Shown here one piece after another: positions 36,862 through 44,334 of a stretch of 64,000 bases of DNA (its first letter is position 1; each line of letters opens with the position of its first letter). The stretch is from UBA1205 sp045534635 (GTDB lineage: Bacteria > Bacteroidota > Bacteroidia > Bacteroidales > WCHB1-69): the NCBI GenBank assembly GCA_045534635.1, contig JAZSKB010000051.1, positions 1-64,000 of the forward strand, read 5' to 3'. The notes under the pieces were generated by a model. That model did not search any database and had not been told where the DNA came from. It saw only the letters and a list, made by a program, of their open reading frames with translations. A program made the translations under genes and the position numbers.

Positions 36862-37635
36862 TCAAGGCAATTCATCCAGTTCAATGCTGACAACCGCGGT
36901 TTTTCCGCTGGACGAACCCACATATTTATAGACCAGATTACGGTTGGTGGCTTTAATGGTACTAGTCAGACTTTGTGTTGTCACACCATTGACGACTAAA
37001 TTCTCAATAATCCCTTTCTTCATTTCCGACAGATTATTATTCAAATTGTCAATATCAATAACCGACTCATCGCATTCATATATGTAAACGAAACTTTTTT
37101 TATCCAACTGCACATCCTTAATCGTCAAGCCCCTGACCACTTCCATAGGAATTTGCATTTTCACGTTGTCATAGACGGATTTCAGCAGCATTTCCGGATC
37201 GGCATCAGCTCCGGGCATGTTTGCTTTAAGCTCTTCAACAGTGAAGTATATACTGAAGTTCCTTTCTTTCCCGTCAATAAAAATCAACAGCAGATCCGCA
37301 TTGGCCCTTATAACTGCTTCAAAAAGCTTTTTAAACGACTCGTTCTGATTATTGGCAAAACCTAAAAGTACATTGCTGCGCAAGGCGGCCTCATTTGAAC
37401 GAAAGGAATCAAGATTCATCTGTCCTGCAACAACACCATAGGTTATTACAACCGTGTTATGCGAATAATCCATATTCTCAATCGACGTATACTCGTCCAC
37501 CTGAATAGGGCATTCTTTCGCTACTTCTTTGATAATATTTTTAAGTTCCTTTTTGTTTTTTTGAACATTGCTGCCACATAAGACGTATGATAGCATCAAA
37601 GGCAACACAAGTATACTGATTATCAGTTTTTTCAT
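36862..37635 (-). CDS. Secreted protein of unknown function with internal duplication
   Basis: A 257-residue exported protein (signal peptide MKKLIISILVLPLMLSYVLC, possibly lipidated at Cys20). The mature part seems to be two copies of one domain of about 105 residues. CPIQVDEYTSIENMDYSHNT with VVITYGV in the first half aligns with QIPMEVVRGLTIKDVQLDKK with SFVYIYEC in the second, and LLLIFIDGKERNFSIYFTVEEL with LVYKYVGSSSGKTAVVSIELDEL. No family recognised. Separated by 71 bp from the TPR protein gene, which has its own copy of the same promoter. Confidence 0.75.
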   Translation of the reverse strand: MKKLIISILVLPLMLSYVLCGSNVQKNKKELKNIIKEVAKECPIQVDEYTSIENMDYSHNTVVITYGVVAGQMNLDSFRSNEAALRSNVLLGFANNQNESFKKLFEAVIRANADLLLIFIDGKERNFSIYFTVEELKANMPGADADPEMLLKSVYDNVKMQIPMEVVRGLTIKDVQLDKKSFVYIYECDESVIDIDNLNNNLSEMKKGIIENLVVNGVTTQSLTSTIKATNRNLVYKYVGSSSGKTAVVSIELDELP

Positions 37636-37685
37636 AAATCAAAACATTGAAAATTTTGTAATTGCAAAAGTAATCAAAATTTTAA
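37616..37685 (-). repeat. 70-bp promoter plus signal-peptide-start repeat, copy 2
   Basis: See copy 1 at 36771. The minus-strand -7 element TACTTTTG is at 37665-37672 and the first codons again encode MKKLIIS. Confidence 0.85.
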
Positions 37686-37858
37686 TTCTTAATAACTTTT
37701 CCTGTGAAAATTTTCCTTTGTTGCTTTATATCCGCAGTGGAATATATTCCGATTGGTTCGTCTCACAAGGACTGCTTTTTCAATTGCGGGAGGCAATATT
37801 CCGTGCATCTTTCCGTTATATAAAAATAACATTGGGAAACATCCATGCATAAAACAGG
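37664..37858. repeat. Duplicated divergent-promoter spacer, copy X
   Basis: About 195 bp between divergent genes, aligning with 40017-40265 over most of its length. Shared blocks are GCAAAAGTAATCAAAATTTT, TTTTCCTTTGTTGCTTT, CCGATTGGTTCG, CTCACAAGGACT and CAATATTCCGTGCATCTTTC. The flanking genes at the two sites are unrelated. Confidence 0.85.
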
Positions 37859-37867
37859 TTCAGTGCT

Positions 37868-38863
37868 ATGAATATCAGAGACATCTTTGGTTTCCGCGAG
37901 CACCGGCACACGACGGAAAGATTGCGGCACGTGGCCTTCGGGCATGCCGCCACCGCCTGTGGTGCGATGGTGACGCTGGCTGCTTTCTATACATTATGGA
38001 TACTGATCATGCATTGTACGATGGAGGACGATCCGCATCATCTCTTTGTCAAACAGATGAAGAGCGGCAACGTGGTCATAAAACGGCTCAACGCCTACCG
38101 CGACAGCTGCGGTGTTTTCCCGGAAGGTCTTGAAAGTATCGGCTTCCGTAAATTACACGGGGATAACTTCTTCGGCGTCCAGAACCCCTTCTCTGTATAT
38201 TATCACATTTTTGAGTATATCCGGCTGGACGACACCTCCTTCTATCTTGGATATGAGGATTGGTCTGGCGGAAGAGAACAATACTTGTCGTCCGAAGAAC
38301 GGTGGCGGATGGTCATATATGGATGTGATGAGCATTCAGAAAGACTTCCTGACTACTATGAAGGTCGGGATGTTACTTCCGTCTATCTGCACGAATATGA
38401 AATAGCGGATCATCAGGACACCATACGGAAACTGCTGGAAACGCTTATAGATAACCGTAACGATGCCGGACAGCAGTTCCTGCTGACGTTTTTCCACAGT
38501 TATGATACGGCATACAGCCATTTCTCCGAGGATTTCACATATAGGGAGGATACCGTTTATCGCATACGCCACAACAGCGTTTTACAAACATTTGACCTTT
38601 CGAAGCCTTATGCCTATCTGGACATGTTCAGCGATATTGACGGCTACCTTCTGATAAACGGGCATATCTGCTTTTTTTCTGATAGGTCATGGTATCCCAT
38701 CGCTCGCCGAAGGCTGCATCAGACTGGCAGGGGACGGGTATTCACCGATCCTGTCAATTTAAAACCGAGCGTTGGCAACGACCAGTGCTGGTTTCTTGAC
38801 ATGGAGTTCCACTACTACGGTGGTAAAGCATCGCTACAGGGGACATGTATTCTTACATGGTAA
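37868..38863 (+). CDS. Membrane-anchored protein of unknown function
   Basis: No family recognised. The 331-residue product has one membrane segment at about residues 28-52 (ACGAMVTLAAFYTLWILIM) after a short His/Arg-rich cytoplasmic tail. The extracytoplasmic part is rich in Tyr, Asp and His (DDTSFYLGYEDWSGGREQYL; YGGKASLQGTCILTW end). Its base composition is the most GC-rich of the whole window, with codons such as CTG, CGG and GGC that the host core genes rarely use: strong sign of transfer. It lies downstream of duplicated spacer X. Confidence 0.72.
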   Translation: MNIRDIFGFREHRHTTERLRHVAFGHAATACGAMVTLAAFYTLWILIMHCTMEDDPHHLFVKQMKSGNVVIKRLNAYRDSCGVFPEGLESIGFRKLHGDNFFGVQNPFSVYYHIFEYIRLDDTSFYLGYEDWSGGREQYLSSEERWRMVIYGCDEHSERLPDYYEGRDVTSVYLHEYEIADHQDTIRKLLETLIDNRNDAGQQFLLTFFHSYDTAYSHFSEDFTYREDTVYRIRHNSVLQTFDLSKPYAYLDMFSDIDGYLLINGHICFFSDRSWYPIARRRLHQTGRGRVFTDPVNLKPSVGNDQCWFLDMEFHYYGGKASLQGTCILTW

Positions 38864-39121
38864 AAAAATGCACGTCACCACGGCTGATGCTGTTGGAGAA
38901 AGATTTCCTTCACGCCATGTCTGGGGACCCCAATAAAATTCGGAAAAAAAACTCCCTTCATGGCGGATGATGTATGATTTCCCGTCCTGATGCACCCTTC
39001 AACTATGATAATCTTCTCCATTGGAGAGTTAAAATATTTTTTAAGAATTGATTGTATCTTTCTTTCAAGCATGGTCCGTCACATTTTCTATCCGATAAAA
39101 ATACAACCTTTTCCGATTTTT

Positions 39122-39997
39122 TCATCCCTGACAGGCTTCGCAGAAACTGCTGGCGTTTTTGCGTAAATAAGCAACCAGCAACGCATCAATATTCTCTTCT
39201 TTATCTAAACGGGAAAATTTATCAACCAGATGAGACATTTTATTAAACATCGGATCCGATTCCTTCTCCTCCGTCCATTCGGTACAGCAGAAACGTTCGT
39301 TCTCCTCCGTCATAATTGTTTGCAACGCCTCCGCATGTTTCACAGCACCAATTTCACGATAGGCACGAATAAGAAGGTATTCTCCGTCAAAAGACTTCTT
39401 CCAACCTTCTCCTTCACAGACAATATTGTAGAAAATATCGATATAATAAAGGTAATAACATATATCTTGCACGTGTTTATGTTCATCAGATAAATTTTTA
39501 TCATAATGGAAATCGCTGCACCAATCTATAAGCTCCTCATCATAAAGGCTGTCAAACAGTTCGCGGGTCATACGGGGAAAGCGAGCAAGTTCGGCAGTTT
39601 TTTCAAACTGTTTCAAAATACTTGTTCTACGATAAAGATATATAGCTAACAACAGACAAGGAATACTTCCGAAAAGCAGGGTTATCTTCAAAATGTCGAA
39701 ACTACTGTATTTCTGCCAAATTTCCTCCAAACCCATTATAATGAATAGAAAAAATATTAATGGAATTAATGAAAAAAACAGCATAAGTGGAATATAGACC
39801 CACAGATTTAAACGCTCCCTCCGCCCTGTGGAACCAGTTGTGACTTCACAATAAGCGTAATGACGTTTCGCACCGCAGTAGGGACAGGTACGCACAAACA
39901 CCTCACCCTCTTTCTCTCGAATCTCATCCACCGTCTCATAACGGCCTTTGATAGGGATATGCTCTCCACACTTGCCGCAATTTACATAGTATTTCAT
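39122..39997 (-). CDS. Zinc-ribbon membrane protein of unknown function
   Basis: A 291-residue protein. Residues 1-50 contain a four-cysteine zinc ribbon (CGKCG ... CPYCG). Two membrane segments follow at about 66-92 and 103-122, then a soluble helical domain of about 165 residues. The stretch DGEYLLIRAYREIGAVKHAE recalls DMP19/DUF4375 proteins (the -IGA-A- helix), but this is weak. The promoter TACTTTTG (minus strand 40018-40025) lies within duplicated spacer Y. Function unknown; an immunity or regulatory role would be speculation. Confidence 0.75.
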   Translation of the reverse strand: MKYYVNCGKCGEHIPIKGRYETVDEIREKEGEVFVRTCPYCGAKRHYAYCEVTTGSTGRRERLNLWVYIPLMLFFSLIPLIFFLFIIMGLEEIWQKYSSFDILKITLLFGSIPCLLLAIYLYRRTSILKQFEKTAELARFPRMTRELFDSLYDEELIDWCSDFHYDKNLSDEHKHVQDICYYLYYIDIFYNIVCEGEGWKKSFDGEYLLIRAYREIGAVKHAEALQTIMTEENERFCCTEWTEEKESDPMFNKMSHLVDKFSRLDKEENIDALLVAYLRKNASSFCEACQG

Positions 39998-40016
39998 AAC
40001 TTTATTTTTTAAATGG

Positions 40017-40265
40017 CAAAAGTAATCAAAATTTTAATTTTTTATAACTTTTCCTATGAAATTTTTCCTTTGTTGCTTTTAATCTGTAGATGGGATATAT
40101 TACCGATTGGTTCGCCTCACAAGGACTATTTTTTCAATAAAATAAACTTGCATTACGTTTTCTTCACTCATTCCACCTGCGTTTTTTCGGTTGCGGAACG
40201 CAATATTCCGTGCATCTTTCCGTTATGTAAGAAATAACATTTGGGAATATCCATAAAAAAAACAG
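40017..40265. repeat. Duplicated divergent-promoter spacer, copy Y
   Basis: Matches copy X (37664-37858) at both ends. A stretch of about 50 bp near 40140-40190 (from AATAAACTTGCATTACG to CACCTGCG) is not present in X, so one copy has gained or lost a segment. Confidence 0.85.
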
Positions 40266-40292
40266 TATTAACAGTTTAAAGCAGATTCTATT

Positions 40293-40865
40293 ATGAAACA
40301 AATTATTCTACTCGTTGTCATTTTAATAATAGTCATTGCCATTCTGTTGCTGAAATTCAAATTCCATTACCCTGATGTAACGAAAGATGCTTTTGTTGAA
40401 AAAAACAAATCAATGGAAAAAAGAGTGATTTTGATTGAAGAAATGAGTGAAGAACAATTGAATGATGCCATTCATGAATTTATTGGCATGTACAAGGATA
40501 ATATAGATATTTCTACTTTGGAAGAACCGCTTGTTACACGCTACGAAAAAGGATTTCTTCTCACCTTTTCTGCAAACGTTGACTATGATTTGTTTTGCTT
40601 TTGGGTGAATTATCTTGTTTATTCCGATAAGGAACAGAAAGAAAGATATTCAGTTTACGGATGGTATCCTTTCGGTGAAGTGGAACGTCAGAAAGAAACC
40701 ATAAATTTCAGCGGTAAAACCATTATGCTTTACATTCCCAAAGAGGATGACGAATTTGATAATGTGTATATAATTACACCTGACAATCAATATTATAAGA
40801 ATGAGTTTGCTGGAACGACGAAGGCAATCTCCCCTCGTAAGGAACAATACCGCCTAAAACCTTAA
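40293..40865 (+). CDS. Small membrane-anchored protein of unknown function
   Basis: A 190-residue product with an N-terminal membrane anchor (residues 3-20, Ile/Leu/Val only) and a soluble domain containing EEMSEEQLNDAIHEFIGMYK and a beta-rich half (LLTFSANVDYDLFCFWVNYLVY, YGWYPFGEV). The pattern resembles immunity-like or DUF-type proteins encoded beside duplicated gene clusters, but I cannot name a family. It follows spacer Y; leader-element copy 2 begins 55 bp after its stop. Confidence 0.75.
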   Translation: MKQIILLVVILIIVIAILLLKFKFHYPDVTKDAFVEKNKSMEKRVILIEEMSEEQLNDAIHEFIGMYKDNIDISTLEEPLVTRYEKGFLLTFSANVDYDLFCFWVNYLVYSDKEQKERYSVYGWYPFGEVERQKETINFSGKTIMLYIPKEDDEFDNVYIITPDNQYYKNEFAGTTKAISPRKEQYRLKP

Positions 40866-40920
40866 TACCTCCGCATTCAAAAAGTGCAGTGATTCCCTTA
40901 TTTTATACTGAATTTACGAT

Positions 40921-41009
40921 AAAACAACTCTTTTGTTGCGGTTTAGATAGTTTTATGTAACCTCGATTGTCAAAAACTGCGATGAAAGGAAAAAAATCGA
41001 AAATTAGAG
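40921..41009 (+). repeat. Leader/micropeptide element, copy 2 (decayed reading)
   Basis: Aligns with 34756-34847 along its length. The start codon position reads ATA, the FCCGLD block is kept, and then an indel brings an early stop. An AACCTC/GAGGTT pair (40959-40964 and 41006-41011) could close the element. It lies 19 bp before the gene at 41028. Confidence 0.7.
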
Positions 41010-41027
41010 GTTCCCAAAAATAAAATT

Positions 41028-41570
41028 ATGGCAAGAATAATAAAAATAACAAGGAGTTCATCTACAGGTTGGTGGGCATGGACAGCAGGAGATTGCTCTG
41101 GTTGGGCAAACTCAAAAAGAGAAGCAAGGCGACAAGCTAGAGAAGCTCTATCATCAGGAAATTGTGATTGTGAAATAACTCCCCCAAACGGAGGTATTAT
41201 CGTTAATAATAATTCATCAAATGAAGGAAATAGTACAATTTATTTCCCAGATACGAATGGAAAAATGAAGGAGTATCCTTTAGATGAAATAAATGAAAAT
41301 ACTGCTATGTGGTTGTTAGGTAGTTGTAATTATATAGAAGAAGACTCAACACCAGAAGAACGAGTTATTGCTCTTTTAAAAGTTTGGGATATTTATCAAG
41401 GAGATATAGTTTTATCTGATATTTTGGTAAATCATAATTTACAAGCAGAGGAATTTTATATTTTAGCCTCAAAAGAATGGAATTATATATTTATTAATAT
41501 AGATAACGATGAAAACATTTCATGGACTTTTTCTGATACAGATCCTGATCCTGATTTTGGTAACGAATAA
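41028..41570 (+). CDS. Hypothetical cytoplasmic protein
   Basis: A 180-residue product of unknown function, without signal peptide. The N-terminus (about 1-45) is compact and basic with STGWWAWTAGDCSGWANSKR followed by an Arg/Ala helix, which looks like a small nucleic-acid- or ligand-binding module. The rest is acidic and ends in an Asp/Pro-rich tail. It overlaps the next gene by 62 bp in another frame, unusually long for this genome, hinting at a recent junction. Preceded by leader-element copy 2. Confidence 0.7.
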   Translation: MARIIKITRSSSTGWWAWTAGDCSGWANSKREARRQAREALSSGNCDCEITPPNGGIIVNNNSSNEGNSTIYFPDTNGKMKEYPLDEINENTAMWLLGSCNYIEEDSTPEERVIALLKVWDIYQGDIVLSDILVNHNLQAEEFYILASKEWNYIFINIDNDENISWTFSDTDPDPDFGNE

Positions 41571-42147
41571 TATATATGGGCAAACACCTTTCGGAACGGA
41601 AAAGGTAAAAAATGTTGACAATCTGTTTGTAGATTGTTCCGAAGTTACCAATATCAGTTGGATGGAATACCTGTATTTCTTAAAGATCGAATACGGAGAA
41701 AATTCTCCGCAATATAAAGCTGCTGTTCCTGATACAACTTTGACCGGCTATTCTTTCAAACATCCGACATACCGTAACTATCCTGTTGTGGGCATTACTT
41801 ACGACCAAGCGTTAGCTTATGCCCGATGGCGAACCAAAGCTGCGAACATAATTTTGGAGCAATCCAGCAAAAAATATCGTTATGAATATCTATTAGCTTC
41901 TGAAGAGGTTCTCCAACAAGCATTTTCACAACAAAAGAGCAAGTTGGGTCAATTGTCGGCACTGCAAGCCGTAACATCAAAAAAAATGGTACATATTGAT
42001 GACAATGCCAAAGAAATCACTTCCGACAAAACCATTGTTATCGGTGCTCAAGGAGAGCAATTGACATTTGAACCCTATCAAAAACCAGACGCTGCAACAA
42101 GTTTCCGTTGTATGGCAAGAGTTGTCAAATGTGTAAAAACGAAATAA
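41509..42147 (+). CDS. Secreted SUMF1-like (formylglycine-generating-enzyme-type) short protein
   Basis: A 212-residue exported protein: signal peptide MKTFHGLFLIQILILILVTN to about residue 24, then sequence recalling the FGE-sulfatase/GldK-like fold (FVDCSEVTNISWMEYLYFLK; YRNYPVVGITYDQALAYARWRTK; ATSFRCMARVV at the C-terminus). The usual domain of about 230-260 residues is shortened between the WRT and FRC segments, so catalytic activity is doubtful. The start inside the upstream gene is chosen because it gives a perfect signal peptide. A terminator follows directly. Confidence 0.75.
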   Translation: MKTFHGLFLIQILILILVTNNIYGQTPFGTEKVKNVDNLFVDCSEVTNISWMEYLYFLKIEYGENSPQYKAAVPDTTLTGYSFKHPTYRNYPVVGITYDQALAYARWRTKAANIILEQSSKKYRYEYLLASEEVLQQAFSQQKSKLGQLSALQAVTSKKMVHIDDNAKEITSDKTIVIGAQGEQLTFEPYQKPDAATSFRCMARVVKCVKTK

Positions 42148-42149
42148 GT

Positions 42150-42177
42150 AAGGGAGAAAAGACAATCTCCCTTTTAT
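42150..42177 (+). terminator. Intrinsic terminator after the SUMF1-like gene
   Basis: AAGGGAGA (42150-42157) pairs with TCTCCCTT (42166-42173), followed by TTATAATT, 3 bp after the stop. Confidence 0.85.
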
Positions 42178-42620
42178 AATTGATATTCAAAATGGTGATG
42201 AAGAAAGCCGCGAAAAGAATAAGATAAAGACACAACGCCCTCACCGAAAAGCATTCAACAGACTAGGCATTATTAACTATTGTACCCGACACGTAGGGAG
42301 AATTAACTGTGAGCGATTATTATTTTTATCTATCTTCCGATAATGATGATTGGGGAATTGTATTCTCAATTAGTGAATTAACCGAGTGGAAAATGATGAG
42401 GAAATAAATGAACAAGAACATCTTTAACACCAAAATCAACGACCAGAACACTTACTTTGGAAACTTGCCCGATAGTACATGCTAGAAAAGAAATAATTTG
42501 CCTATGACACGTTTTGACATAGATGTGTTTTAATTTTGCAGCACAAAATGCAAAAAACTGATTATCATAATTATTTTTTATGTATATTTGCAGATTGAAA
42601 ATATTGCAGTTTCAGTTTTA
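42178..42620. other. About 440 bp without an intact gene (decayed sequence)
   Basis: Several short open stretches in different frames (about 40 codons from 42182, 23 codons ending near 42407, a 25-codon ORF near 42408) have balanced codon use but no start-stop frame longer than about 45 codons. This looks like remains of one or more genes. A perfect -7 element TATATTTG lies at 42583-42590, just before leader-element copy 3. Confidence 0.55.
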
Positions 42621-42675
42621 AAGGGAATCTCAGCTGTCAAAAACTGCGGTAAAAGGAAAAAAGTAAAAATTAGAG
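42621..42675 (+). repeat. Leader/micropeptide element, copy 3 (3' half)
   Basis: Keeps the block CTCAGCTGTCAAAAACTGCG and the GTAAAAATTAGAG end. Compared with copy 1 an extra A shifts the Cys-rich frame to a stop. GCAGTTT at 42606-42612 pairs with AAACTGC at 42641-42647, and the end of the element is one arm of the terminator at 42665-42691. Confidence 0.7.
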
Positions 42676-42691
42676 ATAACCTCTAATTTTT
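42665..42691. terminator. Hairpin shared by leader copy 3 and the frameshifted gene
   Basis: AAAAATTAGAG (42665-42675) pairs perfectly over 11 bp with CTCTAATTTTT (42681-42691), loop ATAAC. T-tracts lie on both strands. It can end transcription of leader copy 3 (+) and of the frameshifted small membrane protein gene (-). Confidence 0.8.
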
Positions 42692-43074
42692 ATACCTTTG
42701 CTTCTAAAAAAAGTATCAATGGTTTTGCCACTTTTTTAAAAGAATTACATGGAATATCATATTTCATACCATAAAAACCTTTATGTCCATATTTTGCAAC
42801 CATTAAAGACATTCCTGTTTTAATTCCAGATAGATAGGTAACCTTTTCAATTTCATTATAAAAGATTCTTTTTCTTCGATGAAATATTCGCGTCAGAAAA
42901 AAAACTTCATAATATTCATCATAAAAATAAAAAATACGAAAAATGAATATAAAATATTAAACCTATATAAATACTCAATGGTAGGTAGAATTTATTTATA
43001 CATAAAACAAATAATGGTAGTACCAATTGTAATGTAATTACATTTCCCCAGTCAATACCAACTTTTATTTTCAT
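42690..43074 (-). pseudogene. Small membrane protein, frameshifted
   Basis: The minus-strand ATG at 43074 opens MKIKVGIDWGNVITLQLVLP and continues through two hydrophobic segments for 51 codons to a TGA at 42919-42921. The adjacent frame continues without a gap: YDEYYEVFFLTRIFHRRKR, later YLSGIKTGMSLMVAKYGHKG, ending LILFLEAKV and stop at 42690. A single-base change in the T-run near 42922-42933 would join both into a protein of about 127 residues: two membrane helices and a soluble PH-like tail. I infer a frameshift mutation, a sequencing error in a homopolymer, or programmed slippage. Confidence 0.65.
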
Positions 43075-43155
43075 TTTTTAGTAATTTTTTACTATACAAA
43101 ATTTTAAATCAAAGAAAGGAATTTTGAGAAGAAAGAGAATTTTTTGAGATATAAA

Positions 43156-43731
43156 TTAAACCAATCCAGCAAATCCCATAAAAGCCAACGCTAAAATACC
43201 TGCGGTGATAAGAGCAATAGGCATTCCTTGCATATTTTTTGGAGGCTCACACATTTCTATATGTTCTCTACATCCAGCAAAAAGAATTAAAGCAAGAGCA
43301 AAACCTACGGCGGTGAAAAACGCATACAAGAGAGCACCTCCAAGATTGTAATTTTGTTGAATAACCATAATAGATACACCTAAAACAGCACAATTGGTTG
43401 TAATTAGTGGTAAAAATATTCCTAATGCTTGATACAACGAAGGACTAATTTTTTTAAGTACAATCTCTAACATTTGTACTAATGCAGCAATGATAAGAAT
43501 ATAACAAATAGTCTGTAAAAATACCAAATCAAGAGGAACAAGGATATATTGATAAACTAAAAAAGTTGCTAATGTTGCCATTGTAGTAACAAAAATTACA
43601 GCGGCCCCCATACCAGCAGATGTCGCTATTTTATTGGAAACACCCAAAAAAGGACAAATTCCTAAAAATTGAGAAAATACAATATTATTTACAAATACTG
43701 TCGAAATGATAATAAAAATTAAAGCGGTCAT
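43156..43731 (-). CDS. rnfA: Rnf electron transport complex subunit A
   Basis: RnfA is a six-helix membrane subunit of the Rnf complex, which oxidises reduced ferredoxin with NAD+ and pumps Na+ or H+. The 191-residue protein begins MTALIFIIISTVFVNNIVFSQFLGICPFLGVS, the RnfA/NqrE signature with the conserved Cys that helps bind the membrane-buried 2Fe-2S cluster, and repeats the pattern in FLPLITTNCAVLGVSIMV. Last gene of the rnfC-D-G-E-A operon; 12 bp after rnfE. Confidence 0.96.
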   Translation of the reverse strand: MTALIFIIISTVFVNNIVFSQFLGICPFLGVSNKIATSAGMGAAVIFVTTMATLATFLVYQYILVPLDLVFLQTICYILIIAALVQMLEIVLKKISPSLYQALGIFLPLITTNCAVLGVSIMVIQQNYNLGGALLYAFFTAVGFALALILFAGCREHIEMCEPPKNMQGMPIALITAGILALAFMGFAGLV

Positions 43732-43743
43732 AATGTATTAATT

Positions 43744-44334
43744 TTAAGCGTTTTTTCTATTTTTAAATGAATTAACAATGGCTAATAATAATCCTAAAGC
43801 AAGAAAAGCTCCCGGTGCTAACACAAAAACAAGAATACCATCTGCAGGAGAAAATTTCATTCCTAAAAAGGATAAATTGCCTAAAAATTCGCGAACAATA
43901 CCCAACAATGTTAAAGATAAAGTAAAACCTAACCCCATACCCAATCCGTCAATAGCAGAATTGAAAATAGTATTTTTTGAAGCAAATGCTTCTGCTCTAC
44001 CTAAAACAATACAATTAACAACAATTAAAGGAATAAATAATCCTAATTGTACATGTAAATCAGGAAGATATGCTTGCATTAATAAGTCAACAACTGTTAC
44101 AAAGGAAGCGATGATAACAATAAAAGAAGGTATTCGTACCGTATCAGGAATAAGACTTTTGAGACAAGCGATAACAATATTCGATAAAATAAGTACAAAT
44201 GTAGTTGCTAAACCCATACCCAGTCCATTGAATGCAGAAGTTGTTACGCCCAAAGTAGGACACATTCCTAACAAAAGTACAAATGTTGGATTTTCTTTTA
44301 ATATTCCATTAGTAAATATTTTCCATTTATTCAT
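43744..44334 (-). CDS. rnfE: Rnf electron transport complex subunit E
   Basis: A 196-residue six-helix protein homologous to RnfA, with FVLLLGMCPTLGVTTSAFNGLGMGLATT near the N-terminus and LFIPLIVVNCIVLGRAEAFASKN in the middle. The two Cys-containing half-helices pair with those of RnfA around the iron-sulphur cluster. The start overlaps the rnfG end by 8 bp. Confidence 0.95.
   Translation of the reverse strand: MNKWKIFTNGILKENPTFVLLLGMCPTLGVTTSAFNGLGMGLATTFVLILSNIVIACLKSLIPDTVRIPSFIVIIASFVTVVDLLMQAYLPDLHVQLGLFIPLIVVNCIVLGRAEAFASKNTIFNSAIDGLGMGLGFTLSLTLLGIVREFLGNLSFLGMKFSPADGILVFVLAPGAFLALGLLLAIVNSFKNRKNA

Noticed and set aside
37753..38133. 126-codon plus-strand ORF overlapping the gene at 37868
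   Set aside because: Starts within duplicated spacer X and is Arg/His-rich as expected of an out-of-frame reading of GC-rich DNA.
41028..42147. The two overlapping genes as one frameshifted gene
   Set aside because: The second has its own full signal peptide and a separate domain, and the first ends normally with an acidic tail, so two genes are more likely.
42182..42310. About 40 open codons after the SUMF1-like gene
   Set aside because: No start codon in a sensible context, interrupted soon, no recognisable domain; described as decayed sequence instead.
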